64,000 nt of DNA from Flavobacterium aestivum (GTDB taxonomy: Bacteria; Bacteroidota; Bacteroidia; Flavobacteriales; Flavobacteriaceae), in NCBI RefSeq assembly GCF_026870175.2, contig NZ_CP113977.2:4516708-4580707 (forward strand), in the 5' to 3' direction. Both the position numbers and the translations under genes were made by a program. The notes under the pieces are model-generated. The model did not search any database and had not been told where the DNA came from. It saw nothing but the letters and a program-made list of their open reading frames with translations. Each line of letters begins with the position of its first letter. Position 1 is the stretch's first letter. Below are positions 26,594 to 34,990 of this stretch, piece after piece.

Positions 26594-28543
26594 TTATTTA
26601 TCCAAAACTTCAAAAGTTGAATTCATACTTATAAACTCTGGGACGATTGTTTTCATTTTTGCAACAATATCATCATTGTTAAAGAAATTTGCAATTCCTA
26701 TCAATTCATTTATTTCACTATGTAAATTTTCAAATTCATCTTGAATTTCTTCAGCAATCATTATCTTTTCATGATACGTTGGAATCGTTTTTGAAGTATC
26801 ATTAAGTAACTCTTCATATAATTTTTCTCCTGGACGTAATCCAACTATTTCAATCTTAATATCTTTATCTGGAATGAAACCTGCCAACTTGATCATTTTT
26901 TTAGCCAAATCAATAATCTTAACTGGTTTACCCATATCAAAAATATAAATCTCGCCTCCATTACCCATAGCGCCAGCTTCAAGCACTAACTGACATGCCT
27001 CTGGTATCGTCATGAAATAGCGTATAATATCTGGATGTGTAATAGTAACAGGGCCCCCATTAGCAATTTGTTTGGTAAACAAAGGCACTACAGATCCATT
27101 AGATCCCAAAACATTTCCAAAACGAGTAGTTATGAATTTTGTAGTTTTTTCATTGCTCTTTTTTGAGTTCTTAATTTGCAAGGATTGCACATATTTTTCA
27201 GCAATTCTTTTACTGGCCCCCATAACATTACTCGGATTTACAGCTTTGTCAGTAGATACCATCACAAATTTAATTACACTGTGTTCACAGGCTAAATCGG
27301 CTAAATTTTTAGTTCCTTCAATATTAGTCAAAATGGCCTGAGATGGATTTTCTTCCATCAAAGGGACATGTTTATAAGCTGCAGCATGAAAAACAACCTG
27401 TGGTTTGTATGATTTAAACACTTTAGACATAGCTTCATAATTCCTAACATCGGCAATCACATTATGAATTTTTGACGTATAGTGATTTTTTTGTAATTCA
27501 AGACTCAAATGATGTAAAGGTGTCTCAGCCTGATCCAAAATGATCACTTTTTTGGGATTAAAACTCAATACCTGTCTTACAATCTCACTCCCTATAGATC
27601 CTGCAGCACCAGATATCATAACTGTTTTATCTTTTAATTGCTTAGAAATCGATTTATTATCTAAAACAATTGGTTTTCTTTCCAATAAATCTTCAATTTG
27701 AATGTTCTTTACCTTTTGGGAAATTTCCTTTTGATTTTCCCAATCAGAAATCAAAGGAACAGTAAAAACTTTATAATTAAACTCTAAACATTGATCTACA
27801 ATGATCAATTGCTCTTCTTTTCCTAAACTTTTATCGGCTATAATAACAGCCTCAGCACCAACAGAACGCATTAAAGATGGCAACTTTTTCTTTTGGACTA
27901 GTATTGGTAAATCCAACATTCGCTTAGATGCATTTTGATTGTTCCTATCTACGAATCCTACAATTTTAAAACGAGTTGGTGTTTCAAATTTTAAAGCATT
28001 AGCTACTGATATGGCATTCGCATCGGTTCCATAAATGATAGCTCGGATTAATTTAGTTGGGCTTTTTTCCGAAAAATAAAGTTCAAATGTTTGCTTTACT
28101 ACTACGCGATACAAAAACAACCCACAAAAAGAAAGTACAACATTTATAAAAAGCGCAGTGGTCAAAAAAGCTCTCTCATCATACAATAACTCGTATGAAA
28201 AATTAAAAAAGAGAAAAACGACCAAAACTGACATCTGAGAAAACAAAAGCTTAACAGCATCTATATAAGAAGAATGCCGTATAATTCCAGAATAAGTTCT
28301 AAACAACCAAAAAAAGAAAACATTAACGCCAAAAAATGAACACACAAATAATACATCATGTGTTGTAATGATGTATTTTAAACCAGTACCTCTAAAAATA
28401 AGAAGCGTAAAAAAAAAGGAAACTATTAAAACTGAAAAATCAATCATAACAATAATCCATCTCGGAAGATAGCTTAAATTATGAATGCTTAATTTCAAAT
28501 TGGCTCTTGAAAAAAATCCAGAAATAAAAGAGTCGTTATTCAT
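26594..28543 (-). CDS. Membrane UDP-HexNAc 4,6-dehydratase (WbpM/PglF/CapD family)
   Basis: A 649-residue protein with four N-terminal membrane helices (about residues 28-150), a first Rossmann-like domain (~165-290) and a catalytic SDR domain with GAAGSIGSE (312-320). The active-site tyrosine position is Met in NVMGASKR (Met441, Lys445), the replacement that defines this dehydratase family. It makes UDP-2-acetamido-2,6-dideoxy-D-xylo-hexos-4-ulose from UDP-GlcNAc, without inversion at C5. Together with the 4-reductase at 32882-33784 and the WbpL-like transferase it probably supplies UDP-D-QuiNAc or D-FucNAc. It is the last gene before the terminator. Confidence 0.9.
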   Translation of the reverse strand: MNNDSFISGFFSRANLKLSIHNLSYLPRWIIVMIDFSVLIVSFFFTLLIFRGTGLKYIITTHDVLFVCSFFGVNVFFFWLFRTYSGIIRHSSYIDAVKLLFSQMSVLVVFLFFNFSYELLYDERAFLTTALFINVVLSFCGLFLYRVVVKQTFELYFSEKSPTKLIRAIIYGTDANAISVANALKFETPTRFKIVGFVDRNNQNASKRMLDLPILVQKKKLPSLMRSVGAEAVIIADKSLGKEEQLIIVDQCLEFNYKVFTVPLISDWENQKEISQKVKNIQIEDLLERKPIVLDNKSISKQLKDKTVMISGAAGSIGSEIVRQVLSFNPKKVIILDQAETPLHHLSLELQKNHYTSKIHNVIADVRNYEAMSKVFKSYKPQVVFHAAAYKHVPLMEENPSQAILTNIEGTKNLADLACEHSVIKFVMVSTDKAVNPSNVMGASKRIAEKYVQSLQIKNSKKSNEKTTKFITTRFGNVLGSNGSVVPLFTKQIANGGPVTITHPDIIRYFMTIPEACQLVLEAGAMGNGGEIYIFDMGKPVKIIDLAKKMIKLAGFIPDKDIKIEIVGLRPGEKLYEELLNDTSKTIPTYHEKIMIAEEIQDEFENLHSEINELIGIANFFNNDDIVAKMKTIVPEFISMNSTFEVLDK

Positions 28544-28601
28544 GTTTTATAATATCATGTTTTATAATGCTTAACTTTTCTATAAAATTAAGACGAAACA
28601 G

Positions 28602-28609
28602 CAAAAATA
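28602..28609 (-). promoter_or_regulatory. Possible internal promoter -7 box upstream of the WbpM/PglF-like gene
   Basis: On the minus strand this reads TATTTTTG, matching TAnnTTTG. No TTG occurs at 17-23 bases upstream, so the -33 element is missing. The predicted leader would be about 55 bases. The 235-base gap upstream of this gene is unusually long for this locus, which raises the odds of a separate start. In AT-rich sequence such a box can occur by chance. Confidence 0.35.
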
Positions 28610-28620
28610 CAAATTAAATT

Positions 28621-28656
28621 CAATGTAGAATTTAATTAACAATGCAGAATTTAATT
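28621..28656. repeat. Imperfect 17-base tandem direct repeat
   Basis: Two copies of CAATGNAGAATTTAATT (28621-28637 and 28640-28656) differ at one base and are spaced by two. A related inverted copy AAATTAAATTC precedes them at 28611-28621, so a hairpin can also be drawn. It lies in the gap between the phosphoglycosyl transferase and the dehydratase gene, just upstream of the promoter-like box. Function unknown. Confidence 0.5.
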
Positions 28657-28778
28657 TTACAAAAAAATATTCCAAATAATGTAATAATGTGTAGTAATCG
28701 ATTCAAAAAATAATTTTTATTTACAATCTATAAAATAATCCTTTTCTTTCAAATTTAGGATTTAATTTTTAATAAAAC

Positions 28779-29438
28779 TTAATGCTTTCTAAATTGGCTT
28801 TTAAAAAACAAAAAAACAATAGTCTTGATAATAATTTTTAAATCTCCGAAGAAACTTTGGTGGTAATAATATTCTAAATTCATTTTTACTTTATCAGGAA
28901 AAAGCACTTGATCATTATATAATAAAGGCGAAATTTGATTTTCTAGCAGCTTGTCTTCATTGAAATATTTTAAGGAAGCTAAACTGGTTAAACCCGGTTT
29001 TAACTCTAAAATTTTTCGATTTTCTCCTTCCAATAAGTCATAATATCCAGAAATATCGGGTCTTGGACCTACAATACTCATCTCCCCTTTTAAAACATTA
29101 AACAGCTGAGGCAATTCATCTAATTTAAAGTTCCTAAGTATCCTTCCCATTCTTGATATTTGAAATTCGCCTGAATCATGAATCTTTTGAATAGTTCGAA
29201 ATTTATGAATTTTGAAACATTTGCCATATAATCCAATACGTTCTTGATTAAAAACTCCGTTGGTACGTGTATCAATAACAGCTATAATCCAAGAAATCAA
29301 TAATATCCAAGAAAGAGAAAAGAGTGCTAGCACAGAAAATAAAATATCAAAAAATCGCTTTAAAGTTAATCTCAAATTACAGTAATTATATTTATTATCT
29401 AAGCTATTTAAATTTGTGATAAAATACCTAATATTCAA
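28779..29438 (-). CDS. Initiating phosphoglycosyl transferase (PglC/WcaJ catalytic-domain type)
   Basis: A 219-residue bacterial sugar transferase consisting of the catalytic domain only. One N-terminal membrane-dipping helix (FDILFSVLALFSLSWILLIS, about residues 30-49) is followed by ERIGLYGKCFKIHKFRT, the catalytic Asp-Glu pair in NFKLDELPQLFNVLKGEMS (near residue 104) and GPRPDISGYYDLL. It transfers a sugar-1-phosphate to undecaprenyl phosphate, starting glycan assembly. It stands next to a second, unrelated initiating enzyme of the WbpL class. A 43-base gap separates them. Confidence 0.9.
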   Translation of the reverse strand: MNIRYFITNLNSLDNKYNYCNLRLTLKRFFDILFSVLALFSLSWILLISWIIAVIDTRTNGVFNQERIGLYGKCFKIHKFRTIQKIHDSGEFQISRMGRILRNFKLDELPQLFNVLKGEMSIVGPRPDISGYYDLLEGENRKILELKPGLTSLASLKYFNEDKLLENQISPLLYNDQVLFPDKVKMNLEYYYHQSFFGDLKIIIKTIVFLFFKSQFRKH

Positions 29439-29481
29439 ATTTAAAAAATAGTATACCAGTTTTTTATACTATAAAAACCGT

Positions 29482-30471
29482 TTAAGCATTTACTAGACTT
29501 ACTTTTTGAACAACTTTTTTTCTAATCCACAAATAAGTTAATATTTCAATCACCAAAAAAGAAATAACAATAGGAAGTGACAAATCCCCTTTGCTATCCA
29601 AATAAATGATACCTACATTTATTACAATCTGAACACCTGCATAAATAAACGATACCAAAATATGTGAATATCCTAATTCATTTGCTAAATATTGGTACAG
29701 ATGTGATCGATGAGGTTCAAAAATATTTTCCTTCTTTTTGATACGGGTAAAAATAGTAATTATACCATCAATTCCATAAACCGATAAAAAAAGTAAATAA
29801 CCAATTTGCCCTGATAGCAAAATAGTTTTGATCATAAAATATCCCAAAAACAGTGCCATACTAATACTCCCAACATCACCTGCAAATGTTTTAGCTTTTT
29901 TTCTAACATTAAAAATTCCAAAGACACAACATGACAATCCCATAGTGATTAATAGAGTAAGACAATCTTTGTTTATAGATAAAAAAGAGAAACTAACTAC
30001 AGTAACAAACGCATACAATACTGTTATTCCATTAATTCCGTCCATAAAATTAAAGACATTTACCCAGCCTATAAGCAAAATGAAAATAATAGGTAAAATC
30101 CAAATAGCTTGATTAAACAAATTTAAATCATAAAAAACCAAACAAATCGCTATTGCATGAGAAGCAAATCGAGGCAACTGAGACAAAGGTTTTATATCAT
30201 CTATAAAACTTACAACTGCCACCAAAACCACAGCTAAAACGACTACCCAAGAAACATATCCTAAAAAAGCAGCAATTAAAATTGCGATAGGAAAAATAAT
30301 CCCTCCTCCTCGCAGAGTAATAGATGAATGAGAAGAACGACTATTGGGTTTATCTATAATATTGTAATGATCGGCAATTTTGAAATAAATCAATTCAATA
30401 CCTATAAATAAAAGGAGTAATATAATGTAAATCATATAAAGTACTAACTGTTTTCTAAAATAGATATTCAT
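29482..30471 (-). CDS. WbpL/WecA-like undecaprenyl-phosphate sugar-1-phosphate transferase
   Basis: A 329-residue polytopic protein of the MraY/WecA superfamily with about ten membrane helices. Family motifs: DKPNSRSSHSSITLRGGGII near residue 40 (cytoplasmic loop), DDIKPLSQLPRF near 90, NVFNFMDGINGIT near 137, FAGDVGSIS near 194 and EPHRSHLYQYLA near 251. WbpL-type members load UDP-D-FucNAc or UDP-D-QuiNAc onto undecaprenyl phosphate. The presence of a WbpM/PglF-like dehydratase and a WbpV-like reductase in the same unit supports that substrate class. Confidence 0.9.
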   Translation of the reverse strand: MNIYFRKQLVLYMIYIILLLLFIGIELIYFKIADHYNIIDKPNSRSSHSSITLRGGGIIFPIAILIAAFLGYVSWVVVLAVVLVAVVSFIDDIKPLSQLPRFASHAIAICLVFYDLNLFNQAIWILPIIFILLIGWVNVFNFMDGINGITVLYAFVTVVSFSFLSINKDCLTLLITMGLSCCVFGIFNVRKKAKTFAGDVGSISMALFLGYFMIKTILLSGQIGYLLFLSVYGIDGIITIFTRIKKKENIFEPHRSHLYQYLANELGYSHILVSFIYAGVQIVINVGIIYLDSKGDLSLPIVISFLVIEILTYLWIRKKVVQKVSLVNA

Positions 30472-30511
30472 CTCTTTTTAGAATTTGATTTTTTTAAAAC
30501 TGAATTTTTAA

Positions 30512-31381
30512 CTAGAGTTTGTTTTTCAAAAGTCCCAAAAGATATTCCCCATACCCAGATTTCTTCAACGGTTCTGCCAAATCTCTTAATTGGTGTTCGT
30601 TTATAAAACCTTGCCTCCAAGCAATTTCTTCAATACAACCTACTTTTAACCCTTGACGTTCTTCCAAAACCTGAACAAATTGACCAGCTTGCATTAAACT
30701 ATTAAAAGTTCCAGTATCCAGCCAAGCCGTACCTCGGCTCAAAATACCAACTTTTAGAGCGCCTTTTTCTAAGTACACTTTATTTACATCGGTAATTTCA
30801 TATTCGCCTCTTGCACTTGGTTTGATATTCTTTGCAATTTCTACAACCGAATTATCATAAAAATACAATCCAGGAACCGCATAATTGGATTTAGGCTCCA
30901 ATGGCTTTTCTTCTATAGAAAGTGCTTTTAGGTTTTTATCAAACTCTACTACACCATATCTTTCTGGATCCGAAACATGATAGGCAAAAACAACTCCTCC
31001 CACTGGTTCCGTATTTGACTGCAAAAGTTCATGCATATTAGCGCCAAAGAAAATATTGTCTCCCAAAACTAAAGCAACAGAATCCGAACCGATAAATTCT
31101 TCTCCGATCACAAAAGCCTGTGCCAAACCATTTGGAATTGCCTGCTCTTCATAACTGAATTGGCATCCAATTGTCGACCCATCCCCTAATAATTTTTTAA
31201 AATTAGGCAAATCGTGGGGAGTCGAAATAATTAATATTTCATTGATTCCCGCCATCATCAAAGTCGACAATGGATAATAAATCATTGGTTTGTCATAAAC
31301 AGGCATCATTTGCTTACTCATAGCAAGCGTTAAAGGATGCAATCGAGTACCGGATCCTCCGGCAAGTATAATTCCTTTCAT
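30512..31381 (-). CDS. rmlA: Glucose-1-phosphate thymidylyltransferase
   Basis: RmlA, 289 residues from the start I chose at 31381 ([16 protein letters not shown]). A 13-residue upstream extension in the same frame has no family match and is rejected. Motifs: [13 protein letters not shown] (nucleotide loop), [21 protein letters not shown] (metal Asp), [19 protein letters not shown] and [17 protein letters not shown]. It makes dTDP-glucose from glucose-1-phosphate and dTTP, the first step to dTDP-L-rhamnose. It clusters with rmlD and rmlC; rmlB is 28 kb away at 59839-60885. Confidence 0.95.
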   Translation of the reverse strand: MKGIILAGGSGTRLHPLTLAMSKQMMPVYDKPMIYYPLSTLMMAGINEILIISTPHDLPNFKKLLGDGSTIGCQFSYEEQAIPNGLAQAFVIGEEFIGSDSVALVLGDNIFFGANMHELLQSNTEPVGGVVFAYHVSDPERYGVVEFDKNLKALSIEEKPLEPKSNYAVPGLYFYDNSVVEIAKNIKPSARGEYEITDVNKVYLEKGALKVGILSRGTAWLDTGTFNSLMQAGQFVQVLEERQGLKVGCIEEIAWRQGFINEHQLRDLAEPLKKSGYGEYLLGLLKNKL

Positions 31382-31469
31382 ATGTTTTTTGTAGTGAGTT
31401 GTATGAGTTTGAGTTATCAATTGTTTCTAGTATTACTTTTACTTCTTGGATTAGAATTTCGACTAATAC

Positions 31470-32330
31470 CTAATCTCTCTTCAATAATTCAATGCATCTA
31501 ACCAAACTCTCTTTATAATCTGGAACAACAACATCAAAAGTTTTTTTAATCTTGGTTTTATCCAATAAAGAGTATTGTGGACGTTTTGCTGGTGTAGGAT
31601 AACCCGAAGATGGAATCCCATTAATTACACAATCAAAGCCACCTATTTCTTGAATCATCAAAGCAAATTCATACCAACTGATTTCTCCTTCGTTAGAGAA
31701 ATTATAAATTCCAGATTGCCAATGGTCATGTGTAATAATTGTCATTATGGCTTGTGCTAAATCGGCTGCATAGGTTGGACTCCCTATTTGATCGTTGACC
31801 ACATTCAAAGAGTCCCTTTCTTGCATCAAACGAGACATCGTTTTTACAAAATTTGCCCCAAAACTCGAGTATACCCATGAAGTCCTAACGATAATCGCAG
31901 TTGGATTTTCTTCCAAACAGGCTTTTTCACCAGCCAATTTAGTTACCCCATAGACATTAATTGGTTTTGTTGGTACAGATTCATCTAGTGCTGTAGCCAC
32001 AGTACCATCAAAAACATAATCTGTAGAAATATGTATCAATTTAGAGCCGTTGATTTCACTCCATTTTGCCATTATAGCAACGGCTTGATGATTTAAAACA
32101 TCAGCTAATTCAAACTCCGATTCAGCTTTATCTACGGCTGTATGCGCTGCACAATTAATTATGAACTGTGGATTGATATTGGATAATTTAGAAGCTATTT
32201 TTTCTAAGTCACACAAATCCAATTCAGTTCTATCGGTAAAAATCCATTCAAATTGACTATAGTTTTGGGACAAAACATTCAATTCCGAACCCAATTGCCC
32301 ATTGGCACCAGTAACTAGTATTTTTTTCAT
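31470..32330 (-). CDS. rmlD: dTDP-4-dehydrorhamnose reductase
   Basis: A 286-residue SDR enzyme. It begins KKILVTGANGQLGSELNVLS (NAD(P) loop GANGQLG), has HISTDYVFDGTVATALDES near residue 100 and the catalytic YGVTKLAGEKA (Tyr and Lys) near 125. RTSWVYSSFGANFVKTM and IYNFSNEGEISWYEFA follow. It reduces dTDP-4-dehydro-L-rhamnose to dTDP-L-rhamnose. The start overlaps the rmlC stop by one base. An 88-base spacer without an evident gene lies between it and rmlA. Confidence 0.95.
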   Translation of the reverse strand: MKKILVTGANGQLGSELNVLSQNYSQFEWIFTDRTELDLCDLEKIASKLSNINPQFIINCAAHTAVDKAESEFELADVLNHQAVAIMAKWSEINGSKLIHISTDYVFDGTVATALDESVPTKPINVYGVTKLAGEKACLEENPTAIIVRTSWVYSSFGANFVKTMSRLMQERDSLNVVNDQIGSPTYAADLAQAIMTIITHDHWQSGIYNFSNEGEISWYEFALMIQEIGGFDCVINGIPSSGYPTPAKRPQYSLLDKTKIKKTFDVVVPDYKESLVRCIELLKRD

Positions 32331-32878
32331 TAAAACTGACTATTACAATTAGCAAAATCAGGTAAAACCAAATCCTTTTCGGATACAATCGCATCCTCCA
32401 AATCCATTCCCCAATCGACATTTAAGATTTCATCATCATAGCGGATTCCTCCTTCACTTTGTTTGTTATAAAACTGATCGCATTTGTACATCACAACAGC
32501 GGTTTCACTCAAAACAGAAAATCCATGAGCAAAACCTTGGGGTACAAATAATTGCTTTTTATTTTCAGCAGTTAGCTTAATACCAAAATGCTTTCCATAA
32601 GTAGGAGAATCTTTTCTCAAATCGACCGCCACATCTATGATTTCCCCCTCTAAAACACGTACTAGTTTAGTTTGTGCAAATGGAGGATTTTGATAATGCA
32701 ATCCTCTAAGAGTTCCTTTTTTTGAAAAAGATTGATTGTCTTGTACGAAATCAATATCGATTCCTAAATCTTTAAATTTAATTTTACTGTAAGCCTCAAA
32801 AAAATAACCTCTTTCATCACCAAAAACAGTTGGCTCGACAACTACTAAATCCTTAATAAATGTTTGTTCTATTGTCAT
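32330..32878 (-). CDS. rmlC: dTDP-4-dehydrorhamnose 3,5-epimerase
   Basis: A 182-residue cupin of normal RmlC length. Landmarks are ERGYFFEAYSKIKFKDLGI, QDNQSFSKKGTLRGLHYQNP (catalytic His in LRGLHYQ), GEIIDVAVDLRKDSPTYGKH, and FVPQGFAHGFSVLSETAVVM. It inverts C3 and C5 of the 4-keto sugar made by RmlB. It lies 3 bases downstream of the NAD-dependent reductase gene and is coupled to rmlD. Confidence 0.95.
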   Translation of the reverse strand: MTIEQTFIKDLVVVEPTVFGDERGYFFEAYSKIKFKDLGIDIDFVQDNQSFSKKGTLRGLHYQNPPFAQTKLVRVLEGEIIDVAVDLRKDSPTYGKHFGIKLTAENKKQLFVPQGFAHGFSVLSETAVVMYKCDQFYNKQSEGGIRYDDEILNVDWGMDLEDAIVSEKDLVLPDFANCNSQF

Positions 32879-32881
32879 TTT

Positions 32882-33784
32882 TTATTCTTTTTTTTTAAAT
32901 GATTCTAATGTTATCAGTAATCCTTTCTTCACGCTTAATGGCAAAGGTTTCCCTATAGTCGTTACTAACTTTTGGTTACTTACCACATAATTCTCCGTTA
33001 ACTTTTGCAAACGTTCAGAATTTAAGGGCAAATAACAATAATTCCCTAAATTGGCTAATCCTTTAATCAAAGAAACAGGGATTGACCAAATTCTACTTTT
33101 TTTCCCTAAACATGTTCCAAAAAGCTCAATTAGTTCATTAGTTGATAATGATTCATCATCAGCTATTTGATAGACACCTCTAGGTATTGAACTGTTTTCT
33201 AATAATTCTTTTATAACAAAACAAAGATTTTCTATACTTAGAAATGATCTTTGATTCTTAAAAGATCCTAAGGGCCAAGGCAATCCTTTTGAAACTAATT
33301 GATATAATAAATTAAGATTTCCTTTATTTCCCGGACCATGAATCATACATGGTCTAAGTATATAAACTCTTTTATCTTTAGGTAATTCCTTATTCAATAT
33401 ATATAGCTCTGCCTGGTGCTTAGCAATACCATAATGCGTCTTTGGATTTGGAATTACATCTTCAGTTAAAACTCCATCCGCTTTGTCTGCGACAGCTTTA
33501 ACTGTACTCATAAAAACAAACACAGTAGCATTCGAGTCCAAAAATGCATCAAACAGTTGTTTAGTCAGTTCGAAATTAGCTTCATAATAATCGTTTGGTT
33601 TTGAAACTTTTTTTAAATCATGTGCTTTCCCTCCAAGATGAATTAAAAAGTCTGCTTCAATTTCAAATTCCTGATTAGGAATATAACGAACACTCAATGG
33701 TTCTATTTCATATGATTCTTTTAAATAATTTTGAAGGTTAGCCCCTACAAACCCAGTAGATCCAGTAATTGCAATTTTAGTCAT
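32882..33784 (-). CDS. NAD-dependent sugar 4-reductase/epimerase (WbpV/WreQ-like)
   Basis: A 300-residue extended SDR protein. It begins TKIAITGSTGFVGANLQNYL, has HLGGKAHDLKKVSKPNDYYE near residue 49, STVKAVAD near 93 and the catalytic YGIAKHQAELYIL near 138. GNKGNLNLLYQLVSKGLPWP and LSTNELIELFG resemble the WbpV/WreQ/GnE-like reductases that work with WbpL-type transferases. Its probable reaction is reduction of the 4-keto product of the WbpM/PglF-like enzyme to UDP-D-QuiNAc or D-FucNAc. A 4-epimerase role is the alternative. It overlaps the WbuB-like gene by one base. Confidence 0.75.
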   Translation of the reverse strand: MTKIAITGSTGFVGANLQNYLKESYEIEPLSVRYIPNQEFEIEADFLIHLGGKAHDLKKVSKPNDYYEANFELTKQLFDAFLDSNATVFVFMSTVKAVADKADGVLTEDVIPNPKTHYGIAKHQAELYILNKELPKDKRVYILRPCMIHGPGNKGNLNLLYQLVSKGLPWPLGSFKNQRSFLSIENLCFVIKELLENSSIPRGVYQIADDESLSTNELIELFGTCLGKKSRIWSIPVSLIKGLANLGNYCYLPLNSERLQKLTENYVVSNQKLVTTIGKPLPLSVKKGLLITLESFKKKE

Positions 33785-34989
33785 TAGCTTTTTAATATGG
33801 ATTCTAAATTATCTAAACATTTTGTCATCGTAAAATTCTCTTCAAAATATTGAAACCCATTTTTTCCAAGAATATATCGGTCCTCATTATCCATTTCGTA
33901 CAATTTAATTATCCCTTTAGCTAATTCTTTGGAATCTCCAGCATTAACAGAGAATCCACATTTTGCTTCATTAATAATCGCAGCTCCTTCTCCATTTAAC
34001 ATACCTAAAATTGGTTTTTGAGTACATAAATATGCTTGCAATTTTGCTGGAACTGTTACATTAAAAATCAATTCATCTTTTAGCGATACTAATAAAACAT
34101 CTGCTTGGGTAAAAAAAGTTTTCATAGCATCCAGAGGAAACCTTCCTAAAAAATGCACTGTTTTATTTAAATTATTTTCATTAACAAAATCCTCTAATTG
34201 TATCTTACTTCTTCCATCTCCAACAAAAACAAAATGAATATCTAATTTTTCTTTAAGAATTAAGGCTGCTTTAATTATTGAATTAACATCTTGTGCTACA
34301 CCAATATTTCCAGCAAAAAGAATTTTAAACCCCTTCGGCAATTCAGGAATTGGATAATTAGAATTACCCTTTAAAATAGAATCCTCAGCCCAATTAGGGA
34401 AATAAAGTAATTTTTCATTATAATCCCCTTTTACTAAAATTGACTCTTTGAATCCTTCCGAACTGATTAAAATTTTATCAGATTTATCATAAATATACTT
34501 TACCATTTTCGTAAAAAATGACAGGACTGTTTTATTTGTGATTCCACCTGCTGAAGTAAGGCTTTCAGGCCATAAATCCAATACCCAAAAATAAAGAGGA
34601 ATCTTTTGAATTTTTTTGACTACAATTGCAGGAAAACCTTGAGTTATGGGAGATGGTTCGTGTACTAAAACTGCATCAAATTTAGATTGGAAAGCTAAAG
34701 ATAAAGCTCGAAAAGAAGCAAAAAAAGCCCAACTAAAGTAATTTAAAAAAAGTCTAATTCCACCCCCTTTTCCTCTCGGAATTAAAAGTGTCCTAATAAC
34801 CTTTACTCCATTTATAACTTCTTTACGTTTTTTAAAAAAACCATAGCTATTATAAATTTTACCTTCGGGATAATTTGGCAATCCAGTCAAAACGGTAACA
34901 TCATGTCCTCTTTTAACAAGTTCAAAAGCAATATCATTGCTTTTGAAATTTTCTGGAAAAAAATATTGTGTAACTAATAATATTTTCAT
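33784..34989 (-). CDS. wbuB: GT4 glycosyltransferase, WbuB-like (probable L-FucNAc/L-FucNAm transferase)
   Basis: A 401-residue GT4 enzyme. The N-terminus MKILLVTQYFFPENFKSND, then VTVLTGLPNYPEGKIYNSYG and FDAVLVHEPSPITQGFPA, are typical of WbuB, the transferase encoded after fnlABC in several enterobacterial O-antigen clusters. The donor half starts KILFAGNIGVAQDVNSIIKA near residue 228. The usual EX7E is less obvious (PAKLQAYLCTQKPILGML). It sits directly after FnlC (1 base), so it probably transfers the FucNAc-derived sugar. The symbol is by similarity and synteny only. Confidence 0.78.
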   Translation of the reverse strand: MKILLVTQYFFPENFKSNDIAFELVKRGHDVTVLTGLPNYPEGKIYNSYGFFKKRKEVINGVKVIRTLLIPRGKGGGIRLFLNYFSWAFFASFRALSLAFQSKFDAVLVHEPSPITQGFPAIVVKKIQKIPLYFWVLDLWPESLTSAGGITNKTVLSFFTKMVKYIYDKSDKILISSEGFKESILVKGDYNEKLLYFPNWAEDSILKGNSNYPIPELPKGFKILFAGNIGVAQDVNSIIKAALILKEKLDIHFVFVGDGRSKIQLEDFVNENNLNKTVHFLGRFPLDAMKTFFTQADVLLVSLKDELIFNVTVPAKLQAYLCTQKPILGMLNGEGAAIINEAKCGFSVNAGDSKELAKGIIKLYEMDNEDRYILGKNGFQYFEENFTMTKCLDNLESILKS

Positions 34990-34990
34990 C

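Noticed and set aside
28737..28762. Short AATCCT/AGGATT hairpin after the phosphoglycosyl transferase gene
   Set aside because: A 6-bp stem with a 14-base loop in AT-rich DNA is not strong enough to call a terminator.
31382..31420. Upstream start for rmlA
   Set aside because: The 13 extra residues precede the invariant MKGIILAGG start of RmlA and have no family support.
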